The notes beneath the pieces were generated by a model. It was not told the origin of the DNA, searched no databases, and saw only the letters and a program-made list of their open reading frames with translations. Source: Arthrobacter sp. ISL-30 (lineage in GTDB: Bacteria > Actinomycetota > Actinomycetes > Actinomycetales > Micrococcaceae). From it: a DNA stretch of 64,000 bases. The first letter of the stretch is position 1. Each line of letters begins with the position of its first letter. Where the stretch lies: positions 1 to 64,000 of the forward strand of contig NZ_JAGGPK010000044.1 in NCBI RefSeq assembly GCF_018613855.1, given 5' to 3'. The translations under genes were made by a program, and so were the position numbers. Of the stretch, positions 42,507-51,257 are shown piece by piece.

Positions 42507-44027
42507 GTGAAACTCGAATTGAAGGGTATCTCGAAGGCTTTCGGGACCTTTTACGCCAATCAAGACATTGACCTCGTGGTCGAACCCGGACAGATCCACT
42601 GCCTCCTTGGGGAGAACGGAGCCGGTAAATCCACCCTCATGAACGTGCTCTACGGATTGTATGAGCCAACGGCCGGCCAGATCCTGCTGGATGGCAGGCC
42701 CGTGAACTTTCGCGGACCAGGGGATGCCATGGCAGCCGGGATTGGCATGGTGCACCAGCACTTCATGCTGGTTCCGGTGTTCACTGTTGCCGAGAACGTT
42801 GCCCTTGGAGCCGAAACCACCACCTTCGGCGGCGTCCTCAGTATCGAGGAGACCCGGAAGAAGATCCGCGAAATCTCCGCACAATACGGCTTCCACGTCG
42901 ACCCCGACGCCCTCGTGGAAGACCTCCCTGTCGGTGTGCAGCAACGAGTGGAAATCATCAAGGCCCTCGTACGGAAGGCCAAAGTCCTCATCCTGGACGA
43001 GCCGACGGCGGTGCTGACGCCCCAGGAAACCGACGAGCTGCTCGACATCATGCGCCAGCTCCGGGACGGCGGCACGTCAATCGTTTTCATCTCCCACAAA
43101 CTGCGGGAGGTCAAAGCCGTTTCGGATGTCATCACCGTTATCCGCCGCGGCAGGGTGGTGGGCGACGCCCCGCCCACGGCTCCCACCACGGAACTGGCCT
43201 CGATGATGGTGGGGCGCCCGGTGAGCCTGACCCTGAACAAGGACCCTGCCGCGCCCAGGGAGACCACCTTCGTGGTCACGGACCTGACAGTGCGCGCCCC
43301 CAACGGGACCACGGTGGTGGATGGCATCAGCTTCGACATCGCCCAAGGTGAGATCCTCGCGGTTGCAGGTGTGCAGGGCAACGGCCAGACGGAACTGACG
43401 GAGGCAATCCTTGGGATCCAGGAACACGTAACCGGTTCGGTGACGCTCGACGGCAAGGAGTTGCTCGGGCTCCCCGTCAAAGACGTCCTGGGAGCCGGCG
43501 TGGGCTTCGTGCCTGAGGACCGCAGCGTAGACGGACTCGTGGGGCCTTTCTCCGTGGCGGAAAACCTTGTGCTGGACCTCTATGACAAGGCTCCCTTCGC
43601 CAACGGCATCAGCATGAACCCTTCGAAGGTCCATGAACACGCGAGGACCAAGATCGAGGAATTCGACATCCGCACGCCTTCCCCGAACGCGGCAGCCGGA
43701 ACCTTGTCCGGCGGCAACCAGCAGAAGGTGGTCATGGCCCGGGAACTGTCACGGCCGCTGCGGCTCTTCATTGCCAGCCAGCCCACCCGCGGCGTCGACG
43801 TCGGCTCCATCGAATTCCTGCACCGCCGGATCGTCGCAGAACGCGACGTCGGAACCCCGGTCATGATCATTTCCACCGAACTGGACGAAGTCATGGAACT
43901 CGCGGACAGGATCGCAGTGCTTTACAAAGGCAAACTGGTGGGCATCGTCCCGTCGGGAACCCCGCGGGACACCCTCGGGCTCATGATGGCCGGAGTCGGC
44001 CCGGAAGGAGGGCACCATGGCCACTGA
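42507..44027 (+). CDS. Nucleoside ABC importer ATPase, double cassette
   Basis: 506 aa from a GTG at 42507 (VKLELKGISKAFG), with GGGGAG just upstream. Cassette 1: Walker [10 protein letters not shown] at 35-43, [14 protein letters not shown] near 163. Cassette 2: GVQGNGQTE near 292, LSGGNQQK near 397 and FIASQPTRGVDVG near 415, in which Asp of Walker B is replaced (ASQP rather than DEP), as is usual for NupA/YufO-type proteins. Overlaps the first permease by 11 bp. Imports nucleosides captured by the BMP lipoprotein. Confidence 0.9.
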   Translation: MKLELKGISKAFGTFYANQDIDLVVEPGQIHCLLGENGAGKSTLMNVLYGLYEPTAGQILLDGRPVNFRGPGDAMAAGIGMVHQHFMLVPVFTVAENVALGAETTTFGGVLSIEETRKKIREISAQYGFHVDPDALVEDLPVGVQQRVEIIKALVRKAKVLILDEPTAVLTPQETDELLDIMRQLRDGGTSIVFISHKLREVKAVSDVITVIRRGRVVGDAPPTAPTTELASMMVGRPVSLTLNKDPAAPRETTFVVTDLTVRAPNGTTVVDGISFDIAQGEILAVAGVQGNGQTELTEAILGIQEHVTGSVTLDGKELLGLPVKDVLGAGVGFVPEDRSVDGLVGPFSVAENLVLDLYDKAPFANGISMNPSKVHEHARTKIEEFDIRTPSPNAAAGTLSGGNQQKVVMARELSRPLRLFIASQPTRGVDVGSIEFLHRRIVAERDVGTPVMIISTELDEVMELADRIAVLYKGKLVGIVPSGTPRDTLGLMMAGVGPEGGHHGH

Positions 44028-45423
44028 GGATGGCAAGATTCCCGACAGCTCAGCCCCCGAAGGCACCGCTCCAGGCGACTCCGTTCCAGGCGCAACGGTT
44101 CCAGCCAAAGCTGCTCCCGCCGAATCCCCCCAGGACGTGCAGGCTGCCGACGTCGCGCTGGACACCGCGGGCGGACTGCACGAGCCGTCCCTGGTTCCCG
44201 TCTCGTCACAAAGCGGCGACGTCGGCCACAAGCAGGGTAACGTCCTCCAGCAGATCATGATGGGCAGCGGCTTCGTTTCCATACTCGCCGTCGTGGTGGC
44301 ACTGGTGCTTGGCGGACTGCTAATCGCCAGCACTGACAGCGATGTAGCACGTACCGCCGGATATTTCTTCGGCCGACCCTCCGACTTCCTGGGCGCACTC
44401 TGGAGCGCCATGACGAGCAGCTACGTGGCCCTCTTCCAAGGCGCCGTCTTCAACCCACGCCAAGGCTTCCTGCCGCTACTGGAGACCATGACCGTGGCTA
44501 CGCCCCTCATTTGCGCGGCCCTTGGCGTTGCCCTGGCCTTCCGAGCCGGGCTCTTCAACATCGGCGCCCAGGGCCAGGTCATCATCAGTGCCACTGCAGC
44601 TGCCTACGCCGGATTCGCCTGGCATCTTCCCTCGGTTGTGCACCTGATCGTGGTGATCGTCATGGGCATCGTGGGAGGCGCGATCTGGGGTGCGATTGCC
44701 GGGGTACTCAAGGCCAGGACTGGGGCGCATGAGGTGATTGTGACCATCATGTTGAACTACATCGCCCTGTTCTTCCTGGACTTCCTGCTTAACACTCCGG
44801 CGTTTCGCCGGCCCGGAGAGAACACGCCGATTTCGCCGCGAATCGACGAATCGGCCGCTTACCCGCCACTCATCCCCGGCTCCAGGCTCCATTTCGGCTT
44901 CATCGTGGTGGTGCTTCTGACCATCGCCGTCTGGTGGCTGCTGAACCGCTCCACCATCGGCTTCGAGTTCCGGGCAGTAGGCGCCAACCCTGCCGCCGCA
45001 CGGACAGCCGGGGTCAAGGTGCCGCTTGCGATGATCCTGGCCATGGCCTTCGCCGGCGCGCTTGCGGGCTTCGGCGGGGTGGCGCAGGTCGCCGGTACGG
45101 AAAAGGTGCTGACGGGAGGTATCGCTGCGCAGATTGGCTTTGATTCCATTACAGTAGCGCTGCTGGGACGCAGCACGCCCTGGGGAACATTCTTTGCCGG
45201 CCTCCTGTTTGGTGCCTTCCGCGCCGGTGCAGTGCAGATGCAGATCCAGACCGGCACTCCCATCGACATCGTCCTTGTGGTGCAGTCGCTGATCGTCCTC
45301 TTTATCGCGGCCCCGCCGCTCATCCGGTCGATCTTCGGCCTCAACCCCGGCAGGAAGAAGAACAAGCCGGCCAGGCCAGCCCGCCGCTCCGCCGTCGCCA
45401 CTGCTACAGGAGGTGCCAAATGA
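44017..45423 (+). CDS. Nucleoside ABC importer permease 1
   Basis: 468 aa. ATG at 44017 with GGAGGG upstream. The first 75 residues are a Pro/Ala/Ser-rich polar tail (SSAPEGTAPGDSVPG), unusually long for the family. Then come about nine TM helices of the BPD_transp_2 fold, with FRAGLFNIGAQGQVIISA near 180 and the coupling loop FRAVGANPAAARTAGV near 320. Forms the channel with permease 2 (45420-46718). The last 25 residues are very basic (KKNKPARPARRSA). ATGA overlap with the next gene. Confidence 0.9.
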   Translation: MATEDGKIPDSSAPEGTAPGDSVPGATVPAKAAPAESPQDVQAADVALDTAGGLHEPSLVPVSSQSGDVGHKQGNVLQQIMMGSGFVSILAVVVALVLGGLLIASTDSDVARTAGYFFGRPSDFLGALWSAMTSSYVALFQGAVFNPRQGFLPLLETMTVATPLICAALGVALAFRAGLFNIGAQGQVIISATAAAYAGFAWHLPSVVHLIVVIVMGIVGGAIWGAIAGVLKARTGAHEVIVTIMLNYIALFFLDFLLNTPAFRRPGENTPISPRIDESAAYPPLIPGSRLHFGFIVVVLLTIAVWWLLNRSTIGFEFRAVGANPAAARTAGVKVPLAMILAMAFAGALAGFGGVAQVAGTEKVLTGGIAAQIGFDSITVALLGRSTPWGTFFAGLLFGAFRAGAVQMQIQTGTPIDIVLVVQSLIVLFIAAPPLIRSIFGLNPGRKKNKPARPARRSAVATATGGAK

Positions 45424-46718
45424 GCGCCGCAACCACAGCCCCCAGGCCGCCCGCTTCAGGTTCGGCAATAGCGACGGCGGAACGCCCTCCCTTGAAAGTC
45501 CCCATCGCCCTCAGCACGCTGTCCCTCATTGCCTTGGTGTTCTTCGGACTCCTTGGACCGGGCCAAACCGCGGAAATGAGGATCAGCGACCCGGGCGACG
45601 CCTGGATGCTGCCCGACCTGCTGATCCCCGGCCAGGCAGGTGGCATCGTCCTGGGGGTCCTGCTGCTGGCCATGGCGGCCTACTCCGTCTATCTCTGGAC
45701 CCGCGGCGAGCGGTCCCCAAAGTGGCTGCCCATCGTCTTCACGGCAGTGTTCGTGTTCGCCCTCCTCGTCTGGATCGTGGCCGGGGCGCGTCAGCCGTCC
45801 ATTTCGCTGGCAGGCCTGATAGCGGGGTCCGTCACCCTCGCCGTACCCCTCGTGTTCGGCTCGCTTTCAGGGGTGCTGTGCGAACGGGTGGGTGTGATCA
45901 ACATCGCGATCGAGGGCCAGCTCCTGGGCGGCGCCTTCACCGCCGCACTTGTAGCCACGATCACGGGCAGCCCCTATATCGGCCTGCTCGCGGCTGCGGG
46001 GGCCGGAGCCCTGGTCTCCATGGTCCTCGCAGTTTTCAGTATCAAGTACCTGGTGAACCAGATCATCGTGGGCGTGGTCCTGAACGTGCTGGTCTCGGGC
46101 CTCACGGGCTTCCTGTTCGGAACGCTCATGGTTCCCAATAAGGCCCAGTTCAACACCCCCGGCCGGCTGGACATCCTGCCGATCCCGCTGCTGGCGGATA
46201 TCCCGATCATAGGGCCCATCCTGTTCCGGCAGTCGATCGCAGGCTACCTGATGTACATCGCCGTGGCCGTCGTCTGGTTCGCGCTGTTCAAGACCCGCTG
46301 GGGCCTGCGGGTTCGCGCCGTCGGTGAACATCCACAGGCTGCCGACACCCTGGGCGTCAACGTCAACGCAACGCGGTTCTGGAATGTCACCCTCGGCGGA
46401 GCCATCGCAGGTATCGGCGGAGCGATCTTCACCCTGGTCACCATCGATTCCTTCACAAAGGAAATTTCCGGTGGCCGCGGCTTTATCGCACTGGCTGCCC
46501 TGATCTTCGGCCGGTGGAACCCGATCGGCGCTTTCCTGGCCTCCCTGCTCTTCGGTTTCGCCTACAACCTGCAGTCGATCCTAGGCATCATCGGCACCCC
46601 CGTTCCGAGCCAGTTCATGGCCATGCTGCCGTACCTGGTGACCATTTTCGCCGTCGCCGGAGTTGTCGGCCGGTCCAGGCCGCCGGCGGCAAGCGGCATA
46701 CCGTATGTGAAGGGGTGA
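45420..46718 (+). CDS. Nucleoside ABC importer permease 2
   Basis: 432 aa. Starts at the ATGA overlap at 45420. About ten hydrophobic helices; BPD_transp_2 signature CERVGVINIAIEGQLLGGAF near 158 and coupling loop RVRAVGEHPQAADTLGV near 297. An extra N-terminal region of about 110 residues with three TM helices precedes the core. Pairs with permease 1. Followed by cdd after 3 bp, so transport and salvage of pyrimidine nucleosides are co-expressed. Confidence 0.9.
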   Translation: MSAATTAPRPPASGSAIATAERPPLKVPIALSTLSLIALVFFGLLGPGQTAEMRISDPGDAWMLPDLLIPGQAGGIVLGVLLLAMAAYSVYLWTRGERSPKWLPIVFTAVFVFALLVWIVAGARQPSISLAGLIAGSVTLAVPLVFGSLSGVLCERVGVINIAIEGQLLGGAFTAALVATITGSPYIGLLAAAGAGALVSMVLAVFSIKYLVNQIIVGVVLNVLVSGLTGFLFGTLMVPNKAQFNTPGRLDILPIPLLADIPIIGPILFRQSIAGYLMYIAVAVVWFALFKTRWGLRVRAVGEHPQAADTLGVNVNATRFWNVTLGGAIAGIGGAIFTLVTIDSFTKEISGGRGFIALAALIFGRWNPIGAFLASLLFGFAYNLQSILGIIGTPVPSQFMAMLPYLVTIFAVAGVVGRSRPPAASGIPYVKG

Positions 46719-46721
46719 GGC

Positions 46722-47141
46722 GTGAGCGGATTTATTCACAACCATGCCGACGTTGACTGGGAGGCCCTGCAGGCCGCCGCCGTCCAGGCGATGGAGCGCG
46801 CGTACGCCCCTTACTCGGAATTTCCTGTCGGGGCTGCGGCGCTTACCCATGACGGCAGGATCGTCAGCGGCTGCAACGTGGAAAACGCCAGCTACGGCCT
46901 GACCCTGTGCGCGGAATGCGTCATGGTCGGCAACCTGCAGATGACCGGCGGCGGGAAGCTGAGGGCCTTCTACTGCGTGGACTCCAACGGCAAAGTGCTC
47001 ATGCCCTGCGGGCGCTGCCGCCAGCTGCTGTACGAATTCCGTGCCCCCGGCATGCAACTCATGACAAGCCAAGGCATCAGAAGCATGGACCAGGTGCTGC
47101 CAGACGCCTTCGGTCCCGAACACCTGGAGGAGCAGCTATGA
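46722..47141 (+). CDS. cdd: Cytidine deaminase
   Basis: 139 aa from a GTG at 46722. Zinc site C63-A-E65 in GLTLCAECVMVG and P95-C-G-R-C99 in LMPCGRCRQLL; the Glu is the proton shuttle. CNVENASYG at 51-59 is the usual ribose-binding sequence. Converts cytidine and deoxycytidine to uridine and deoxyuridine. Small homotetrameric type. Overlaps deoA by ATGA and follows the importer permease by 3 bp. Confidence 0.94.
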   Translation: MSGFIHNHADVDWEALQAAAVQAMERAYAPYSEFPVGAAALTHDGRIVSGCNVENASYGLTLCAECVMVGNLQMTGGGKLRAFYCVDSNGKVLMPCGRCRQLLYEFRAPGMQLMTSQGIRSMDQVLPDAFGPEHLEEQL

Positions 47142-48502
47142 CACAAGGCTCACCACAAGGAATGACGCAAGGAAGCGCGACACAAACAACAAGAACTACG
47201 GCCGAGGCGTTTGACGCTGTCGACATTATCCGCACTAAACGGGACAAAGGCACGCTTAGTCCCGAACAGATCGACTGGACGATCGATGCTTACACAAGGG
47301 GCGTCATCGCCGACGAGCAGATGGCAGCACTGAACATGGCCATCCTGCTCAACGGGATGGACAGGTCCGAAATCTCCCGCTGGACGGCGGCGATGATCGC
47401 CTCGGGAGAGCGGATGGACTTCTCCGGGCTTCGCAACCCCGACGGCAGTGTGAAGCCCACGGCCGACAAGCATTCCACGGGCGGCGTAGGCGACAAGATC
47501 ACCCTGCCCCTGGCGCCGCTGGTGGCGGTCTTCGGCGTCGCCGTGCCGCAGCTTTCCGGACGGGGCCTTGGCCATACGGGCGGCACGCTGGACAAGCTCG
47601 AATCAATCCCGGGGTGGCAGGCGTTTCTGAGCAACGAGGCGATTATGGCCCAGCTCCAGGATGTCGGGGCAGTGATTTGCGCCGCCGGAGCCGGCCTCGC
47701 GCCGGCAGACAAGAAGCTTTACGCACTGCGGGACGTGACCGGGACGGTGGAGGCCATTCCGTTGATCGCCTCGTCGATCATGAGCAAGAAGATCGCGGAG
47801 GGAACCGGATCGCTGGTCCTGGACGTCAAGGTCGGTTCGGGTGCCTTCATGAAGGATGAGGCGAAGGCCCGGGAGCTCGCCGAGACCATGGTTGCGCTGG
47901 GGCAGGACGCCGGCGTCAACACTGTCGCGCTGCTCACCAACATGGACACGCCCCTCGGCCTCACCGCCGGGAACGCCATCGAGGTAGAGGAGTGTGTGGA
48001 AGTGCTGGCCGGGGGCGGCCCGGACGACGTCGTCGAACTGACCGTTCGGCTCGCGGAAGAGATGCTTGCTTGCGCTGGAGTGCACGACGCCGACCCGGCC
48101 GCTGCGCTTAAGGACGGCCGTGCCATGGACGTCTGGAACCGCATGATCCGTGCACAAGGAGGCGATCCGGGAGCAAGGCTTCCGGTTGTCAAGGAGTCCG
48201 AAACGATCTATGCGGAGGCGGACGGCGTCCTCGTGCAACTCGATGCCCTGTCGGTCGGTGTCGCCGCCTGGCGACTGGGGGCCGGCCGGGCACGCAAGGA
48301 GGATGCAGTGCAGGCGGGAGCCGGTGTTCGCCTGCATGCGAAGCCCGGCGCGCTGGTCAAGGCCGGCGAACCCCTCATGACGCTGCTGACAGACACCCCG
48401 GAGAAGTTTGACCGCGCCCGGGAGGCCCTTGCCGGGGCCACGGTCATTGCCCCCGAGGGGTCCCGGCCGGCGCAGCAGCTCATTATTGACAGGATCGCAT
48501 AG
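47138..48502 (+). CDS. deoA: Thymidine/pyrimidine-nucleoside phosphorylase
   Basis: 454 aa. Start ATG at 47138 overlaps the cdd stop (ATGA). The first 20 residues are repetitive at DNA level (ATGACACAAGG and ATGACGCAAGG, 24 bp apart and in frame), so a second start at 47162 is possible. Family motifs: KHSTGGVGDKITLPLAP near 110 and SGRGLGHTGGTLDKLESIPG near 139; C-terminal PYNP domain after residue 360. Phosphorolyses thymidine or uridine to base and (deoxy)ribose-1-phosphate. Uses the products of Cdd. Confidence 0.93.
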   Translation: MTQGSPQGMTQGSATQTTRTTAEAFDAVDIIRTKRDKGTLSPEQIDWTIDAYTRGVIADEQMAALNMAILLNGMDRSEISRWTAAMIASGERMDFSGLRNPDGSVKPTADKHSTGGVGDKITLPLAPLVAVFGVAVPQLSGRGLGHTGGTLDKLESIPGWQAFLSNEAIMAQLQDVGAVICAAGAGLAPADKKLYALRDVTGTVEAIPLIASSIMSKKIAEGTGSLVLDVKVGSGAFMKDEAKARELAETMVALGQDAGVNTVALLTNMDTPLGLTAGNAIEVEECVEVLAGGGPDDVVELTVRLAEEMLACAGVHDADPAAALKDGRAMDVWNRMIRAQGGDPGARLPVVKESETIYAEADGVLVQLDALSVGVAAWRLGAGRARKEDAVQAGAGVRLHAKPGALVKAGEPLMTLLTDTPEKFDRAREALAGATVIAPEGSRPAQQLIIDRIA

Positions 48503-48565
48503 GCTTACCTCCCGGGCTGCTTTCGCCGGCGCCCGGGAGACCGGCCGGCCACGTGTGAGGAAAAA

Positions 48566-49216
48566 GTGCAGGCAATCAACGAATTCATCCTTGCTGCGGC
48601 CGGGCAGCCCTGGGTCCTCCTGCTCGTATTGGCCTGCTGCATCATCGATGGCTTCTTCCCACCCATCCCCAGCGAATCGGTAGTGGTGGGCCTCGCTGCG
48701 GTCTCGGCTACCGCCGACGTCCCCAATCCCTGGTTTCTTGGTGTGCTTGCTGCGGTGGGTGCCTTTACCGGGGACAACATCGCCTACCTGATCGGCCGTA
48801 GGGTAGGCACCCAGCGCTGGCATTGGATGCGGTCCCAGAGGATGCAGGCAGCCTTCCGCTGGGCGGGCCGGGAACTGAAACGACGCGCGGCTTCCCTCAT
48901 CATGGTCGCGCGGTTCGTTCCGGTGGGAAGGGTAGCGGTGAACCTGACGGCTGGAGCTACCCTTTTTCCGCATGGAAAGTTCATCGCCCTGACTGCCCTG
49001 TCCGGCGTGCTGTGGGCCACTTATTCGGTCATTATCGGGCTCTTCTTCGGGCAATGGTTCGAAGACAACCACTTGCTGGGCGCGGTGATTGCGATCGTCT
49101 GCGCAGTAATGATCGGCATCATCATCGACCGCGTCGTGAGCAAGGTTCGCGGACCCCTTCCCGAAGAGGAAAAGTCAGTCCCACGGAGGACGCCGGAACC
49201 ACCGGTGCACGGCTAG
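48566..49216 (+). CDS. DedA-family membrane protein, paralogue 1
   Basis: 216 aa from a GTG at 48566, with GAGGAAA before it. Family pattern: reentrant hydrophobic start VLLLVLACCIIDGFFPPIPSE, GDNIAYLIGRRVG near 71, ARFVPVGRVAVNLTAGAT near 113 and three later TM helices. DedA/SNARE-associated proteins are lipid (undecaprenyl-phosphate or phosphatidylethanolamine) flippases or need the proton gradient. Followed by a second, diverged copy (49336-50055) on the same strand; both sit in the nucleoside block without a clear link to it. Confidence 0.88.
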   Translation: MQAINEFILAAAGQPWVLLLVLACCIIDGFFPPIPSESVVVGLAAVSATADVPNPWFLGVLAAVGAFTGDNIAYLIGRRVGTQRWHWMRSQRMQAAFRWAGRELKRRAASLIMVARFVPVGRVAVNLTAGATLFPHGKFIALTALSGVLWATYSVIIGLFFGQWFEDNHLLGAVIAIVCAVMIGIIIDRVVSKVRGPLPEEEKSVPRRTPEPPVHG

Positions 49217-49335
49217 CGTTGAACTGTTATTCCGGAGGCTTGGGGCGTAGCGAATGACGCCTTGGCCGTGGGACACTGAGAAGCGATTTCTGTCAATTTT
49301 TGCCCGTGTAATTTTCGTCTAGGAGCAATGCCCGC

Positions 49336-50055
49336 GTGGAGTTTATTAATGAGGCCGTGCTCCATGCAGCTGGTCAGTGGTGGATTTACCCGCTCCTGCT
49401 TGTTTTCTTCTTCGTTGACGGCTTCGCCATGGTGGTTCCGAGCGAAACCCTGATCGTTGCGCTGGCCGCATTTTCCCGACACAGCGGGGAACCGAATCTT
49501 TGGATCCTGGGCCTCACGGCGCTCGCTGGAGCAATGGCCGGGGACAACATGGCCTATCTCCTCGGGCGGAAAATCGGGCTCGAACGCTGGCGTTGGATGC
49601 GCAAGCCCAAAGTCCAGAGGGCCTTCGCCTGGGCACGGTATGAACTCGAGAAGCGCGGCGCGGTGCTGATCTTCACAGCGCGCTACATTCCTTGGGGCCG
49701 TGTGGCCGTGAACTACGTGGCTGGAACCACGGGTTTTCCGCACCGCAAGTTCTTCTGGCTGGACGCCTTCGCCTGCGTCACGTGGGTGGGCTACTCCATC
49801 GGCATTGGAATCATCGCCAGTTCCTTCCCCTGGCTTCACCACAATCCGCTGCTCAGCGCCGGAATCGCCGTGGTCTTCGCCGTCGTCCTCGGCATTGTGA
49901 TCGACCACGTGCTGCGCTGGTGGCACAAGCGGCTGGGGCGCAACGACGTCACCATTGATGAGGCCGAGGAAATGCTCGACGAACAAGAGGACAGGTTCAC
50001 CCAGGAAGAGGACAGGTTCACCCAGGAAGAGGACAAGGACCCCCTCTCCGCGTAG
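49336..50055 (+). CDS. DedA-family membrane protein, paralogue 2
   Basis: 239 aa from a GTG at 49336, AGGAG ten bases upstream. Same landmarks as paralogue 1: VDGFAMVVPSETLIVALAAF, GDNMAYLLGRKIG and ARYIPWGRVAVNYVAGTTGFP. It differs by a C-terminal acidic tail made by two perfect 21-bp tandem repeats (49987-50007 and 50008-50028), encoding EDRFTQE twice. The pair arose by an old tandem duplication. Function as for paralogue 1; the tail is probably cytoplasmic. Confidence 0.88.
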   Translation: MEFINEAVLHAAGQWWIYPLLLVFFFVDGFAMVVPSETLIVALAAFSRHSGEPNLWILGLTALAGAMAGDNMAYLLGRKIGLERWRWMRKPKVQRAFAWARYELEKRGAVLIFTARYIPWGRVAVNYVAGTTGFPHRKFFWLDAFACVTWVGYSIGIGIIASSFPWLHHNPLLSAGIAVVFAVVLGIVIDHVLRWWHKRLGRNDVTIDEAEEMLDEQEDRFTQEEDRFTQEEDKDPLSA

Positions 50056-50114
50056 GTCCGTCCGTATCCGGGAGGCAACTAGCGCCCGCCCGATGCCAAC
50101 CCTAGAGTTGGTAC

Positions 50115-51257
50115 GTGACTGAGCCTATTGTTGACGCCGCCCCTGCCATCGATTTCGACCTGAAGAGCCTCCCGAAGGTCTCCCTGCATGACCATCTGGA
50201 TGGGGGACTTCGGCCCGCCACCATCATCGAGCTCGCCGAGGCCGTTGGCCACACGCTCCCTTCCACGGACCCCGTGGCGCTGGGGGAGTGGTTCCGTGAG
50301 TCCGCGGACTCCGGCTCCCTGGTGCGCTATCTCGAAACGTTCGACCACACCGTTGCCGTGATGCAGACCAAGGAGGGCCTCTTCCGGGTCGCCAAGGAAT
50401 TCGTCGAGGATCTGGCGGACGACGGCGTTGTGTACGGCGAGGTGCGCTGGGCACCCGAGCAGCACCTCCAGAAGGGGCTGACCCTGGATGAAGTGGTGGA
50501 GGCCGTCCAGGCAGGACTTGATGCCGGCGTCGACGCCGTGGAAGACAGCGGCCGCCAGATCCAGGTGGGTCAGCTCATCACGGCTATGCGCCACGCCGAC
50601 CGCGGCCAGGAGATCGCAGAACTGGCAGTGCGCCACCGTAGCTCCGGTGCAGTCGGCTTCGACATTGCCGGTGCCGAAGACGGCTTCCTCCCCGCCCGTT
50701 TCCGTGAGGCCTTCACCTACCTGGCCGAGCACAATTTCCCGGCCACTGTGCATGCAGGCGAGGCCGCCGGGTTGGAGAGCATCCAGTCGGCCCTCGTGGA
50801 CGGCCGCGCGCTTCGCCTCGGCCATGGTGTCCGGATTGCCGAGGACATCAACGTCGAATTCGAAGACGGTGCCGACGAGGATGGCGAGGAGACTGTCGGC
50901 ATGGTCAGCCTGGGCGAACTTGCCTCCTGGGTCAGGGACCGCGGCATCCCCTTGGAGATCTGCCCGTCGTCGAACCTGCAGACCGGGGCGATCGCCGGTT
51001 TTGGTGAGGGAATCGAAAGCCACCCGGTGGACATGCTCTACCAGATCGGCTTCAACGTCACCATCAACACCGACAACCGCCTCATGAGCGGTGTGACCCT
51101 GACGGACGAATTCGAGCTGCTCGTGGAGACGTTCGACTACGACCTCGATGACCTGCTGGAACTGACCCTGAACGCCGCCGAGGCATCCTTCCTGCCGCTT
51201 GACGAGAAGGAAGCGCTGGTGGAGTACATCAACGACGCCTACACGAACCTTGGCTGA
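50115..51257 (+). CDS. add: Adenosine deaminase
   Basis: 380 aa from a GTG at 50115. Metal-site H25 and H27 in LPKVSLHDHLDGG, H213 in TVHAGEAAGL (E216 is the proton donor), LGHGVRIAEDI near 236, and D320 in VTINTDNRLMSG. The TDN in place of TDD fits the actinobacterial form. Deaminates adenosine to inosine. TAGAGT ends exactly 6 bases before the GTG and there is no ribosome site, so the mRNA is very likely leaderless. Overlaps mazG by 8 bp. Completes the salvage block. Confidence 0.94.
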   Translation: MTEPIVDAAPAIDFDLKSLPKVSLHDHLDGGLRPATIIELAEAVGHTLPSTDPVALGEWFRESADSGSLVRYLETFDHTVAVMQTKEGLFRVAKEFVEDLADDGVVYGEVRWAPEQHLQKGLTLDEVVEAVQAGLDAGVDAVEDSGRQIQVGQLITAMRHADRGQEIAELAVRHRSSGAVGFDIAGAEDGFLPARFREAFTYLAEHNFPATVHAGEAAGLESIQSALVDGRALRLGHGVRIAEDINVEFEDGADEDGEETVGMVSLGELASWVRDRGIPLEICPSSNLQTGAIAGFGEGIESHPVDMLYQIGFNVTINTDNRLMSGVTLTDEFELLVETFDYDLDDLLELTLNAAEASFLPLDEKEALVEYINDAYTNLG

